The translations under genes and the position numbers were made by a program. A stretch of 64,000 bases of DNA from Amycolatopsis alba DSM 44262 (GTDB lineage: Bacteria; Actinomycetota; Actinomycetes; Mycobacteriales; Pseudonocardiaceae): the NCBI RefSeq assembly GCF_000384215.1, contig NZ_KB913032.1, positions 7,587,605 through 7,651,604 on the forward strand, read 5' to 3'. Positions 42,653 to 51,100 of the stretch are shown here, in pieces. Below the pieces are notes generated by a model. That model saw only the letters and a list, made by a program, of their open reading frames with translations. It made no database searches and had not been told where the DNA came from. Every line of letters begins with the position of its first letter. Position 1 is the first letter of the stretch.

Positions 42653-43186
42653 TTCGTCACCTTCCAAAATCATGCCGCACGGACGGGCGGACGCTGCGAC
42701 ACCGCACCATCCAGCGGCATGGATGGACGTTGCGGCGGCCGGGTGTACTTGGCTAGCAGGTGTCAGCAATCGGCTGGACTAATCGCCACGGGAAAGACCT
42801 CGCGCTGCCATGTGGCAGAGCCCAGAGTCGGCTTCGGCAATGACCTCACCTCACAGGCTGCGTGCCAGGCAATCATACGATCGGCTACCGCAGGTCCAGT
42901 AGACGCCTGCCCTTGCCCACGCGCCAGTCCCTGCGGAAAGTTCGCTGTTGAAATCAAAGCCATGTTGAGAAAAAATCAGACGGCCAAATCAGTCCACACC
43001 GAGCGCCGAAGCTCACGCCTTGGGCGTAGGTTGGATTGAGCGCGCGGACCAGTTTCCGGGTGGTTCGGTCTGACCGCGGCCGGGTATCATTCAGTCGCCG
43101 CGGCGCACCCATTCCGGAACGAGACCGCCAGGAATCCAGTGCGCACCCGATCGAAACACATCTGACCGATGCAGAAGGGTACGAGC
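42653..43186. other. Intergenic region between SDR and methyltransferase genes
   Basis: About 530 bases between divergent genes. It should hold the SDR and methyltransferase promoters. An AT-richer patch occurs at about 42930-43000. No gene recognised. Confidence 0.5.
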
Positions 43187-44035
43187 GTGGCCAACGGGCT
43201 GGACCCAGACCTGTCCCAGGTCGGTACCACGGCGCTCATCGCCGCGTCGGCCCGTGCGGCGGAGTCCCGCCGCACGGATCGTTTGTTCGATGACAACGTG
43301 GCCTCCGCTTTCCTGACCGGCGCCGGGTGGTGTTCATCGCAGTCCCACCCATCAGCCGAGGCACTGGGTGACATGTTCGCGATCCGAACCAAGTTCTTCG
43401 ATGATCGGCTCACCGATTTCGCTCGTCGCGGCGGCAGGCAGTTGGTCATCCTGGGAGCAGGCCTGGACAGTCGCTCTCTTCGCTTGGAGTGGCCTCAAGG
43501 CACGACCGTATTCGAAGTGGATCGCCCCGGTGTGCTGGGTTTCAAGGAATCGGTGCTGGATCGGAACGCGTATCGTCCTGCGAGTCGCCGAGTACCTGTC
43601 GCGACTGACCTGGCCGGCGATTGGAGGACAGACCTTCTCGCTGCCGGGATCGCCACGGATCAGCCGGTGGCGTGGCTCGCCGAAGGTCTGTTGCTTTATC
43701 TGACCGAAGACCAGGGTGGAAAACTCGTCGAGACGGTGACCACGTTGGGCTCGAACGGCAGCCTGTTGCTGATCGAGCATCTCAATCGTGTCGCGCAGAA
43801 CACCCCGCCCGGTAACGACGTCACGCGCCTGGTGTCTTCTCATGGAGAACCGTGGGTTTCTCACCTCGATGACCCCGCGCGATGGCTCGACAGTGCCGGC
43901 TGGCAAGCGGACGTACACGACATCCGCGAGCTGGCGAAGGCTTACGCGCGCCCTGTTCCCCCCATCGCCGACGACCGGGACTCGTCCGACAGACGGATCT
44001 GGTGTGTGGCCGCGACCCGAAAACCCCACCGGTGA
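43187..44035 (+). CDS. SAM-dependent methyltransferase, TIGR00027/leucine carboxyl methyltransferase family
   Basis: 282 residues from GTG 43187 (VANGLDPDLSQVGTTAL; AAGGG 7 bases upstream). ATG 43169 would add six residues but lacks a site. The family's elements are present: SRRTDRLFDDNVASAFL, VILGAGLDSRSLRLEW as the SAM loop, TTVFEVDRPGVLGFK, and WLAEGLLLYLTED. Such proteins usually methylate carboxylates or hydroxyls in secondary metabolism and cell-envelope lipids. It closes the acyl-CoA module and may O-methylate its product. Confidence 0.87.
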   Translation: MANGLDPDLSQVGTTALIAASARAAESRRTDRLFDDNVASAFLTGAGWCSSQSHPSAEALGDMFAIRTKFFDDRLTDFARRGGRQLVILGAGLDSRSLRLEWPQGTTVFEVDRPGVLGFKESVLDRNAYRPASRRVPVATDLAGDWRTDLLAAGIATDQPVAWLAEGLLLYLTEDQGGKLVETVTTLGSNGSLLLIEHLNRVAQNTPPGNDVTRLVSSHGEPWVSHLDDPARWLDSAGWQADVHDIRELAKAYARPVPPIADDRDSSDRRIWCVAATRKPHR

Positions 44036-44078
44036 CCAAGGGTCGCCTGCGACGACCGGCCAGGACTCCGCCTTAACC

Positions 44079-44144
44079 CACGCCTACGCCCTCGCGCGGT
44101 CAGTCACGCACAAGGCCACCGAACCGTGCCGTACGAGAGCGGCG
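44079..44144 (+). pseudogene. Orphan C-terminal fragment of an HTH/TPR regulator
   Basis: 22 codons (HAYALARSVTHKATEPCRTRAA) matching the last residues of the regulator at 33720-35060. The rest of the gene is gone; the fragment follows the methyltransferase stop by 43 bases. It lies antisense to the end of the IspH-like gene. Confidence 0.7.
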
Positions 44145-44400
44145 TGCCCCATTCTGTCCCGGCTTGCCATGACGCCGTCATCGACATGATGCAGCGCTGT
44201 CCTGGCATGCGGGAAAGGTTCGGTGACGACTCTCCTGCGCACGGCCGCGAGCGGCCCGAGACCTGACAACATGGTCACCAGTTCTCCGGCCAACGGCATC
44301 CCGGCCGGACTCGCCACGGCGACGCCGACCGTCGCCGCGCCGCCCAGCCACTCGGAACGCAGATCCGAGAGCCGACTGACCCGATGCGCCGGACAGGCCC
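44079..44400. repeat. Diverged direct duplication, copy B (regulator tail plus IspH-like 3' end)
   Basis: Same order and orientation as copy A at 34990-35290: regulator tail on plus, IspH-like C terminus on minus. Here the IspH-like side is intact and the regulator side is broken, the mirror of copy A. The two copies bracket 35.4-44.0 kb. Confidence 0.75.
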
Positions 44401-45238
44401 TCTCACCAGCCCAGCCGAGCAGCTCGTCACCGGCCTGCTCGCCCTCGGGATCGCAGACCAGCACCACGTTGCCGGCCGCGGCCACGGATCGCACCGTCTC
44501 CCGCCGGTCCGACGCCGCGTAGCAGAATTCGCGGGGATGCGGCCCCCGCAGCCGCGGAAACCGGTGGCGCAGAAGCTTCACCACCTCGGCAGCGTCCTCG
44601 ATCGGCGTCCCCGGCGCCACCACGTACGAGACCCGATCGGGATCGATGCCAGTCAACGGCCAGGTCCGCCCCGGTGCGATCACCCGCACCGTGGCCTGGC
44701 CGGCACAGGAGATCACCGATGCCGCGGATCCCGGCGAGCCGATCACCAGCACGGTGTCACCTCGCTGGGCGAACGCCCGCACCGCGGCCGCCACCGATGC
44801 CACCGTCCACCCGTCGTCGACGTCGGTCTCGGACACCGCGACCAGAACGCGCCGGGTGCGCACGACCGACGACCAGCGCTCGATCAGGTCCCGGCCGAGC
44901 GCGGCCGCGGGCTCCGCCGGGGTTCGGGTCGCCACACCCAACCCCACCGGCCCACCATCGTGGTCCAAATACGACATCGTGCACACGACGGACTCACCGT
45001 TGCCGATTTCCGCCGCCGTAGTGTGCAGGTCCGCGATACGAACCCGGAAACCATGTTCCCGGAAAATCTCGGCGAGAAGTGACGCTGCGGGGCAATCCAC
45101 TATTCCTCGGCGAGGATGGTCGAACCTGCCTGCCACAACCACCTCGCCCGCCGCGATCCCGTCACACTGAAAAGACACGCGTTCCAAAGATCTGCCGACC
45201 ACAAGGACTCCGATTCTCGAACGGACCACGTTGTTCAT
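44084..45238 (-). CDS. IspH/LytB-like protein (4-hydroxy-3-methylbut-2-enyl diphosphate reductase homologue)
   Basis: 384 residues from ATG 45238; the upstream ribosome-binding site is weak. VVVAGRFDHPRRGIVDCPAA aligns with the first Cys region of IspH. HPREFCYAASDRRETVRSVA matches the CYATxNRQxAV segment carrying the third Fe-S Cys, and the C terminus matches the ...WL...VGVTAGASAP region. The middle TCP Cys motif of genuine IspH is not evident, so a catalytic [4Fe-4S] site is doubtful. It is longer than usual IspH (~310-330). It could be a divergent reductase or a non-enzymatic paralogue. Its stop overlaps the regulator relic, and its C terminus is duplicated at 35114. Confidence 0.65.
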   Translation of the reverse strand: MNNVVRSRIGVLVVGRSLERVSFQCDGIAAGEVVVAGRFDHPRRGIVDCPAASLLAEIFREHGFRVRIADLHTTAAEIGNGESVVCTMSYLDHDGGPVGLGVATRTPAEPAAALGRDLIERWSSVVRTRRVLVAVSETDVDDGWTVASVAAAVRAFAQRGDTVLVIGSPGSAASVISCAGQATVRVIAPGRTWPLTGIDPDRVSYVVAPGTPIEDAAEVVKLLRHRFPRLRGPHPREFCYAASDRRETVRSVAAAGNVVLVCDPEGEQAGDELLGWAGERACPAHRVSRLSDLRSEWLGGAATVGVAVASPAGMPLAGELVTMLSGLGPLAAVRRRVVTEPFPHARTALHHVDDGVMASRDRMGHAALVRHGSVALCVTDRARA

Positions 45239-45428
45239 CCAGCGGGACGACTATGACAAGCGGTGAGCTGTTGCCACAACACACCGGCCGGAACACCACT
45301 CTTTTGTGACGTCGCGCCAAGAAATCCGCGTACATATCGCCGAGGCTTCTCTCGAGGAATTGACCCGTCCGTGCCTACCACCCGTGCGCGCTTCACCCGC
45401 CATCGACATCAGCAGCGGCACATGGCCA

Positions 45429-45482
45429 GGCAAGGCTGCACCTGTAGCGGCGAGGCTTCACCGCTACAGGTGCAGCCTTGCC
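45429..45482. repeat. Perfect 22-bp inverted repeat with 10-base loop
   Basis: Arms 45429-45450 and 45461-45482 are exact reverse complements around the loop CGAGGCTTCA. No T-tract follows on either strand and no complete gene abuts it. It could be a bidirectional terminator, a small structured RNA or the footprint of a mobile element. Confidence 0.85.
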
Positions 45483-45612
45483 AGTGCGGCCATCCGGAGT
45501 CGAGCCGACACAACAGGTGGATGATGTTCACACAGAGCAAGGTTCACCATTGCGTCCGTCGGGGAAAATGAGAGAAACAAGGAACAGGCCCTGCCACAGG
45601 AGATTGATTAAC

Positions 45613-45785
45613 ATGAACAACATTCAGAACGAATCCGAGCAGTATGAAGAACGGTCGCTGAAGCCGTCAGCAAGAACCTGAACGCAGTCGCCCAGGTACA
45701 CGCGACACTCGCAGTGACGGAGGCCATTAACCGGCTCGCGGACTCAGCCGACCCGGATGGCAATACCAGCTCATCCGGCAAATGA
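45613..45785 (+). pseudogene. Small frameshifted ORF
   Basis: ATG 45613 follows AGGAGA at about 10 bases. It encodes MNNIQNESEQYEE, then leaves the coding-like frame near 45645-45652. From there another frame reads RTVAEAVSKNLNAVAQV, HATLAVTEAINRLAD and ends at 45785. The two parts together would make a ~58-residue acidic helical peptide. One small indel breaks it. Family unknown. Confidence 0.4.
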
Positions 45786-46628
45786 TGACTGATGACAGGA
45801 ATAACTTTGTCCCGATTACACGGTTTGCATGACACCGAGCTCTCGCAAGGCCGATCCACACACGAAAATGAACCACCTGCGAGTGTGCCGCCGCCGCAGT
45901 GGGACCCGCTTCTGCCGGTACGGTTTCCGCTACCGGTGGTTCGCTGGCACCCGTCCGTGTGCGTCCAGCCTGATGTCGGCGTTCGGCAACGCGATGCCCG
46001 GTCGTCGCCTCCCTCGCTCAAGGCTTGCTCACGAAGCCCACCATTTGCGGCACGGCACAAGTGGTGCCATGCCGGGAGCCCTTGACTCGCTTGGTGGTCC
46101 GACCAGCTCCGTTTCATCTCCGCCGCCGCCCCAGATGCCGTCGCGAGATCAGCGCCGGAGGAGCCCGGTCGGCATTAGTCGTCGCGTGACCGCAATCGTG
46201 AGATCGCGTGCGCGGTCCCTACGGCGCACTTGCCGGGTGCTTTCGGGACGATCGTCGATGAAACCTGCAGGCCATTCCACGGATTTGCACAGAACCGAAT
46301 GAATCACGTTCGTCGCCGCCACATCCGGTGACCATTTCGCCACCTACATCACGTACGGCATACAGCGCGCTGACGACTCTGCGCATCACTGCCTACCCGC
46401 ACCGACCGAGAGACCAACCCGAACGTGACGACGGCCGTTCAGCATCCAGCCGATCACCGCGTTCCCGCTTCCAGCGGCTCGGCTGTACCTGGGATGGCGC
46501 GCGGGCGCTTCGAGTGATCGGCTGGGGCACTGCCCACCGGCCCTGGCCCGCTCACTGCCGTCGTCGAGGCGACAGTGAGCGTCGCCGATCAGGACAATCC
46601 AGCTCCGGTGTTCATCCCCAAGACTCGT

Positions 46629-47999
46629 TCAGCACTCGCGGCGGCTGGTGCACCGCTTCTCCTTCTTCTTCGGCACGTCGGCGGGTTTCCGCTTTGCCGA
46701 AGAACTTTCAGGCAGGTCCGAGGGGGCGGCCTCAGCGTCCGGAAGTGCGTTCGACGGTTGGGTGACGCCCTGGCAGGCCGGAATGGCCGCCGGCTCCATC
46801 GGTTTCATCCCGTGGCGGCGAAGCACTATGGCCGTGGCACGTTTGACAGCTTTCTGGGCGTTCCCTGGAAGTTTGGCGGCCATCTCGCAGATCGCCGCGT
46901 GAACAGTGTCCTTGATGTCCAGGGGAAGGGGTGTGTCAGCCGCTGGTGCCGGTGAGGCCGCTGTCAGGGGTGCGGTGGCTTCCGCCAGCGGCGTGTCCCC
47001 GGCCGGTCGTGTCACGGGCTGTGCGGGTGCGGCGTGCGGTCGCGCGGAATCTCCCGCGGACGGCACCGCGACCGCTGCGGCGGCGGGTTGCGGATCGACG
47101 GCGGTCATCGACGCCGGAGGCAGGTCCTGGACTCGATCGGGCTCGGACACCGTGCCGACGGGGTTCGACGGCAGTTGAGCGGCGATGCCGTGTTCATAGC
47201 CGTGGGCGAGCGACAGCACGGTCGCGACGTAGGAGGCGGAGTGGTTGTAGCGGAACACCGCGGCGCGGGCCCCGGCATCGGTGCGCAAGTCGCCGCCACC
47301 GGCGCACAGGTAGCCTGCCGCGGCCAGGGCGGCGTCGTGGATGTTGTTCGGGTTCGCTGTCCCGTCACCGTTGCCGTCGGCGCCGGCTGCCCGCCAGGTC
47401 GAGGGAAGGAACTGCATGGGCCCGACTGCCCGTTCGTACACCGGGTCACCGGTCCACTTGCCGCCGTCGGTGGCCCGGATCAGTGCGACGCCGGGCCTGC
47501 CGTCCAGGGGTATACCGCGGATGGGTGGGCTGGGATACCCGTCGGCCCCCAGCGTCGCGCCGCCGAACCGGCCGTGGTTGGACTCGACTCGCCCGATGCC
47601 GGCCAGCATCGACCACGGCAGCCCGCAGGACGGGTCGCGGCGGGCCATCAGCGAGGCGGCGTTGGTGTAGGCGGCCAGCGCGGTGTCGGGGATACCTGTC
47701 GCCGACACGGTCGAAGGCGCGGAGGAACCGGATTGGTGGGCCGCGACCAGCTGGATCCGGGGTGCGACGGGGTCGGGCATCCCGGCAGGCGGCGGTTGCG
47801 TGGCGAGGTCGGGTTCCGGAACGACCGGTACCCGGTCGGCTCCCAGCGGGTGGCTGGGGGCGGCGCTGTTGTCGACGTGGTCGATCCGGCTGGGCGGGCC
47901 TGAGGTGACAGCGCCGGCGATGAGCACCGCGGCCACCGCGCAGGCGCCTGCCGTTCGCTGCCGGTACTTGCCAGCGGTTCGCGACCGTGTGCTTGTCAT
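46629..47999 (-). CDS. Secreted lytic transglycosylase-like protein
   Basis: 456 residues from ATG 47999 (GGAGAG upstream). The basic N terminus plus a hydrophobic segment (AGACAVAAVLIAGAVTS) is a signal peptide or anchor. Residues ~95-265 are a lytic murein transglycosylase domain of the SLT/MltB type: GLPWSMLAGIGRVESNHGRFGG with the catalytic Glu, AVGPMQFLPSTWR, DGNGDGTANPNNIHDAALAAA, then VFRYNHSASYVATVLSLA. The remainder is Pro/Ala-rich and low complexity, ending in a Cys- and Lys-rich tail. It would cleave peptidoglycan outside the membrane. It lies downstream of the surface-protein gene on the same strand but is separated from it by a terminator hairpin. Confidence 0.88.
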   Translation of the reverse strand: MTSTRSRTAGKYRQRTAGACAVAAVLIAGAVTSGPPSRIDHVDNSAAPSHPLGADRVPVVPEPDLATQPPPAGMPDPVAPRIQLVAAHQSGSSAPSTVSATGIPDTALAAYTNAASLMARRDPSCGLPWSMLAGIGRVESNHGRFGGATLGADGYPSPPIRGIPLDGRPGVALIRATDGGKWTGDPVYERAVGPMQFLPSTWRAAGADGNGDGTANPNNIHDAALAAAGYLCAGGGDLRTDAGARAAVFRYNHSASYVATVLSLAHGYEHGIAAQLPSNPVGTVSEPDRVQDLPPASMTAVDPQPAAAAVAVPSAGDSARPHAAPAQPVTRPAGDTPLAEATAPLTAASPAPAADTPLPLDIKDTVHAAICEMAAKLPGNAQKAVKRATAIVLRRHGMKPMEPAAIPACQGVTQPSNALPDAEAAPSDLPESSSAKRKPADVPKKKEKRCTSRREC

Positions 48000-48056
48000 T
48001 GCCGATCTCTCCGTTTCGCTAGGAAGCCGTGCTGGTGAAACCTTTGGCGCGGTGAG

Positions 48057-48100
48057 CGAGTGTGTTCTCCCCGCCAGGGCAGGCGGGGAGAACACACTCG
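48057..48100 (-). terminator. Strong hairpin after the surface-protein gene
   Basis: Perfect 19-bp arms (48057-48075 and 48082-48100) with loop AGGGCA, six bases after the stop of the minus-strand gene ending at 48106. There is no T-run, as is common in high-GC actinomycetes. Confidence 0.75.
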
Positions 48101-48105
48101 GCCGG

Positions 48106-51100
48106 TCAGGTGCGTCGTCGGCGGCGGCGGGCGACGAGCAGCATCAGCGCGCCTCCGCTCAGGAACCACAGGCACACTCCGGCGAGGCCGTACACCGACA
48201 TGGGCAACCCGGTGTTGGCCAGCGGCTTCACCGGAGGGTGCGGTGCCGGCGGCGTCACCGGAGGTGTCGGAGGAGGTGGCGGCGGTGTCTTCTGGTTCAG
48301 CCGGGTCACTTCCAGTGCCTTGCCGGAGTTGGCGTCGGTCAGCGTGTGCGGACCGCTGATCGCTTCGGCGGGCAGAAGGTACCCGGCAGGTGCGGACACC
48401 TCCTGGAGGTAGTAGTCACCCAACTGCAGATTGCGGAAGTCGCACACACCTTGCGCGTCGGTCTTGCACGGGTCACCGACCTTCGTGTCCGGAGCCGGGC
48501 CGTCGACCTTGAGCCCGCCACCGTCACCGTTGGTCTTCTTCCACAGCTGGAACACCGCACCAGGCAACGGCTTGCCGTCACCTTCGCTCTTCTTCAGGAG
48601 GCGGATCTCGCCGACCTTCGGATTGTTGACGACGGTGACGCTGACGCCCTTGGCGAAGTTGTCCTTGGTGAGCGTGAGCGGTCCGAGAATCGTCGGTTCC
48701 GCCAGTGCGTACCCCTCGGGGGCCTTGGTCTCTTGCCAGTAGTAGGTGCCCAGCGGCACGGTCTCGGTGCAGACGCCGTTGGCCGGTGTCGTGCACGGGT
48801 CGCCGATCTTCGTGTCCGGGTTCGGACCGTCGACCTTGAGTCCGCCACCGTCACCGTTGGTCTTCCGCCACAGCTGGAACACCGCACCGGCCAACGGCTT
48901 CCCGTCCTTGTCCTGCTTCAGGACAGTCACCGCGCCGGTGGCGAGCGTGTTGACAGCGGTGACCCGCACACCCTCCGTGTGGTTCTCCGCGGTCAGGGTG
49001 AGCGGTCCGAAGATCGCCGGGTCCGGCAGCAGGTAGCCGTCCGGAGCCTTGGTCTCCTGCCAGAAGTAGGTGCCGAGCGGTTGGTTCGAGGTGCAGACAC
49101 CGTCCGCGGCCGTGGTGCACGGGTCGCCGACCTTCGTGTCCGGGTTCGGGCCCTCGACCTTCAGGCCACCACCATCGCCGTTGGTCTTCTTCCACAGCTG
49201 GAACACCGCGCCAGGCAACGGCTTCCCGTCCTTGTCCTGCTTCAGGACACTGACCGCGCCGGTCATAGGCTGGTTGACCGCTGTGACGCTGACGCCCTTC
49301 GCGTGGTTCTCGGTCGTGAGCTCCAGCGGCCCGAAGATCGCCGGCTCGGGCAGCAGGTAGCCGTCCGGTGCCTTGGTCTCCTGCCAGAAGTAGGTGCCCA
49401 CCGGCACCGTCTCCGAGCACACGCCCGACTCCGGAGTCGTGCACGGGTCGCCGATCTTCGTGTCCGGGTTCGGGCCGTCGATCTTCAGGCCGCCGCCGTC
49501 GCCGTTGGTCTTCCGCCACAGCTGGAACACCGCACCAGGCAACGGCTTGCCGTCCTTGTCCTGCTTCAGGACGGTCACCGCGCCGGTGGCGAGGGTGTTG
49601 ACCGCTGTCACCCGGACACCTTGGGTGTAGTTGTCCTTGGTGAGCGTCAACGGTCCGAAGACCGCGGGGTCCGGCAGCAGATAGCCGTCCGGTGCTTTGG
49701 TCTCTTGCCAGAAGTACTCACCGAGCGGCTGGTGCGAGCTGCAGATGCCGTCCGCGCCCGTGGTGCACGGGTCGCCGATCTTCGTGTCCGGGTTCGGGCC
49801 GTCGATCTTGAGGCCACCACCGTCACCGTTGGTCTTCCGCCACAGCTGGAACACCGCACCAGGCAAAGGTTTGCCGTCCTTGTCCTGCTTCAGGACACTG
49901 ACGTCACCCATCATCATCCGGTTGACAGCGGTCGCTTTGACGCCCTCGACGTAGTTGTCGGCGGTCAGCTCGAGGGGACCGAAGACCGCCGGGTCCGGTA
50001 GCAGATATCCGTCCGGTGCCGCGGTCTCCTGCCAGTAGTACGTGCCGAGCGGAACCGTCGCGCCGCACAAGCCATCCGGCCCCGTGGTACAGGCCGAGCC
50101 GACCTTCGTGTCCGGTGTCGCGCCATCGGACTGGAGACCGGGTGTGGTGTTGGTCTCTCGCCACAGCTGGAACACCGCGCCCGGCAAGGGTTTGCCGTCC
50201 TGATCCTGCTTCAGCACGCTGACTTTGCCTTCGGGTTGGTTGAACCCGAAGTCGTAGGTGTGGTTGTTCTCCCCTGGCCCGCCGGTCGTGACGGCTTTCT
50301 CGGGGAACCTTCCCCCTGCGGGTACCACGCCGTCACTGTCGATGAACCGGTTCGGGCCGGCGTCGTTCTTGGTCACGTACCACTGGTGGAGCGGGCCACC
50401 CGGCTCGTAGTCCTCCGGCTTGTCCACCTTGATCGTGTACTGGGTGCGGGGCAGGAGGCCGCCGGGGACGTTGGTGTTGTCGAAGTAGTACTCGCCGCGG
50501 CTGGTGGTCACTGTGGTGCTGACCAGCTTGCCGGTCGCGTCGTAGAGCCGCACCGTCGCCCCTGGCACCGGCGGTTCGCCGGGATCCTGGATTCCGTCCT
50601 TGTCGACGTCGTACCAGACCCGGTTGCCGATCTGCAGCGGCGCCTCGTCGCACAGCACCTCCAGGTCCGCCATCGAGGCGCCCTTGCCGAAGCTGCTGCT
50701 CAACTGGTTGCCCGACCTGGCCTCCGGGGGACGGCTGCCGTCCCGGTTCGTCCAAGCCGTGCCACCGGTGAAGGTGGTCCCGATCGGGTCGATGGCCGAG
50801 CTGGCGATCGTGGTCTCGACCTTGGACAGCGCGATACCGGAGAACAGGGCGTTGAAGTGGAAGCCCGTGCGCTGCTGGTCGTAGAAGCCGGCGCCGCGGG
50901 TCGTCTTGCCGCACCCCATGTTCTCGGCCATCACGAACTTGCCGGTCGAGTCGGGGCACGCCCGGCTCAGGGCGCCGCCCGCGGACGGGGTGAGCAGGCC
51001 GCCGCCGGCGACCGCGCGCTGGCCCTGCCCGATCTGGTCGGCGTAGCGGTCACGGAAGCCGAGGATCAGCGAACCGTCGGTGTCGACCACGACGTCGGCG

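Larger units (their letters stand above)
45239..46628. other. About 1.4 kb without an intact gene
   Basis: Lower GC than the neighbours. It contains a perfect 22-bp inverted repeat (45429-45482) and a small broken ORF (45613-45785). The remaining open frames look random. It may be another recombination junction beside the duplicated segment. Confidence 0.55.

Noticed and set aside
48300..50225. Regular ~324-bp repeats, considered as a repeat array of another kind
   Set aside because: They are in-frame protein repeats of a sorted surface protein, not CRISPR or a tandem satellite.
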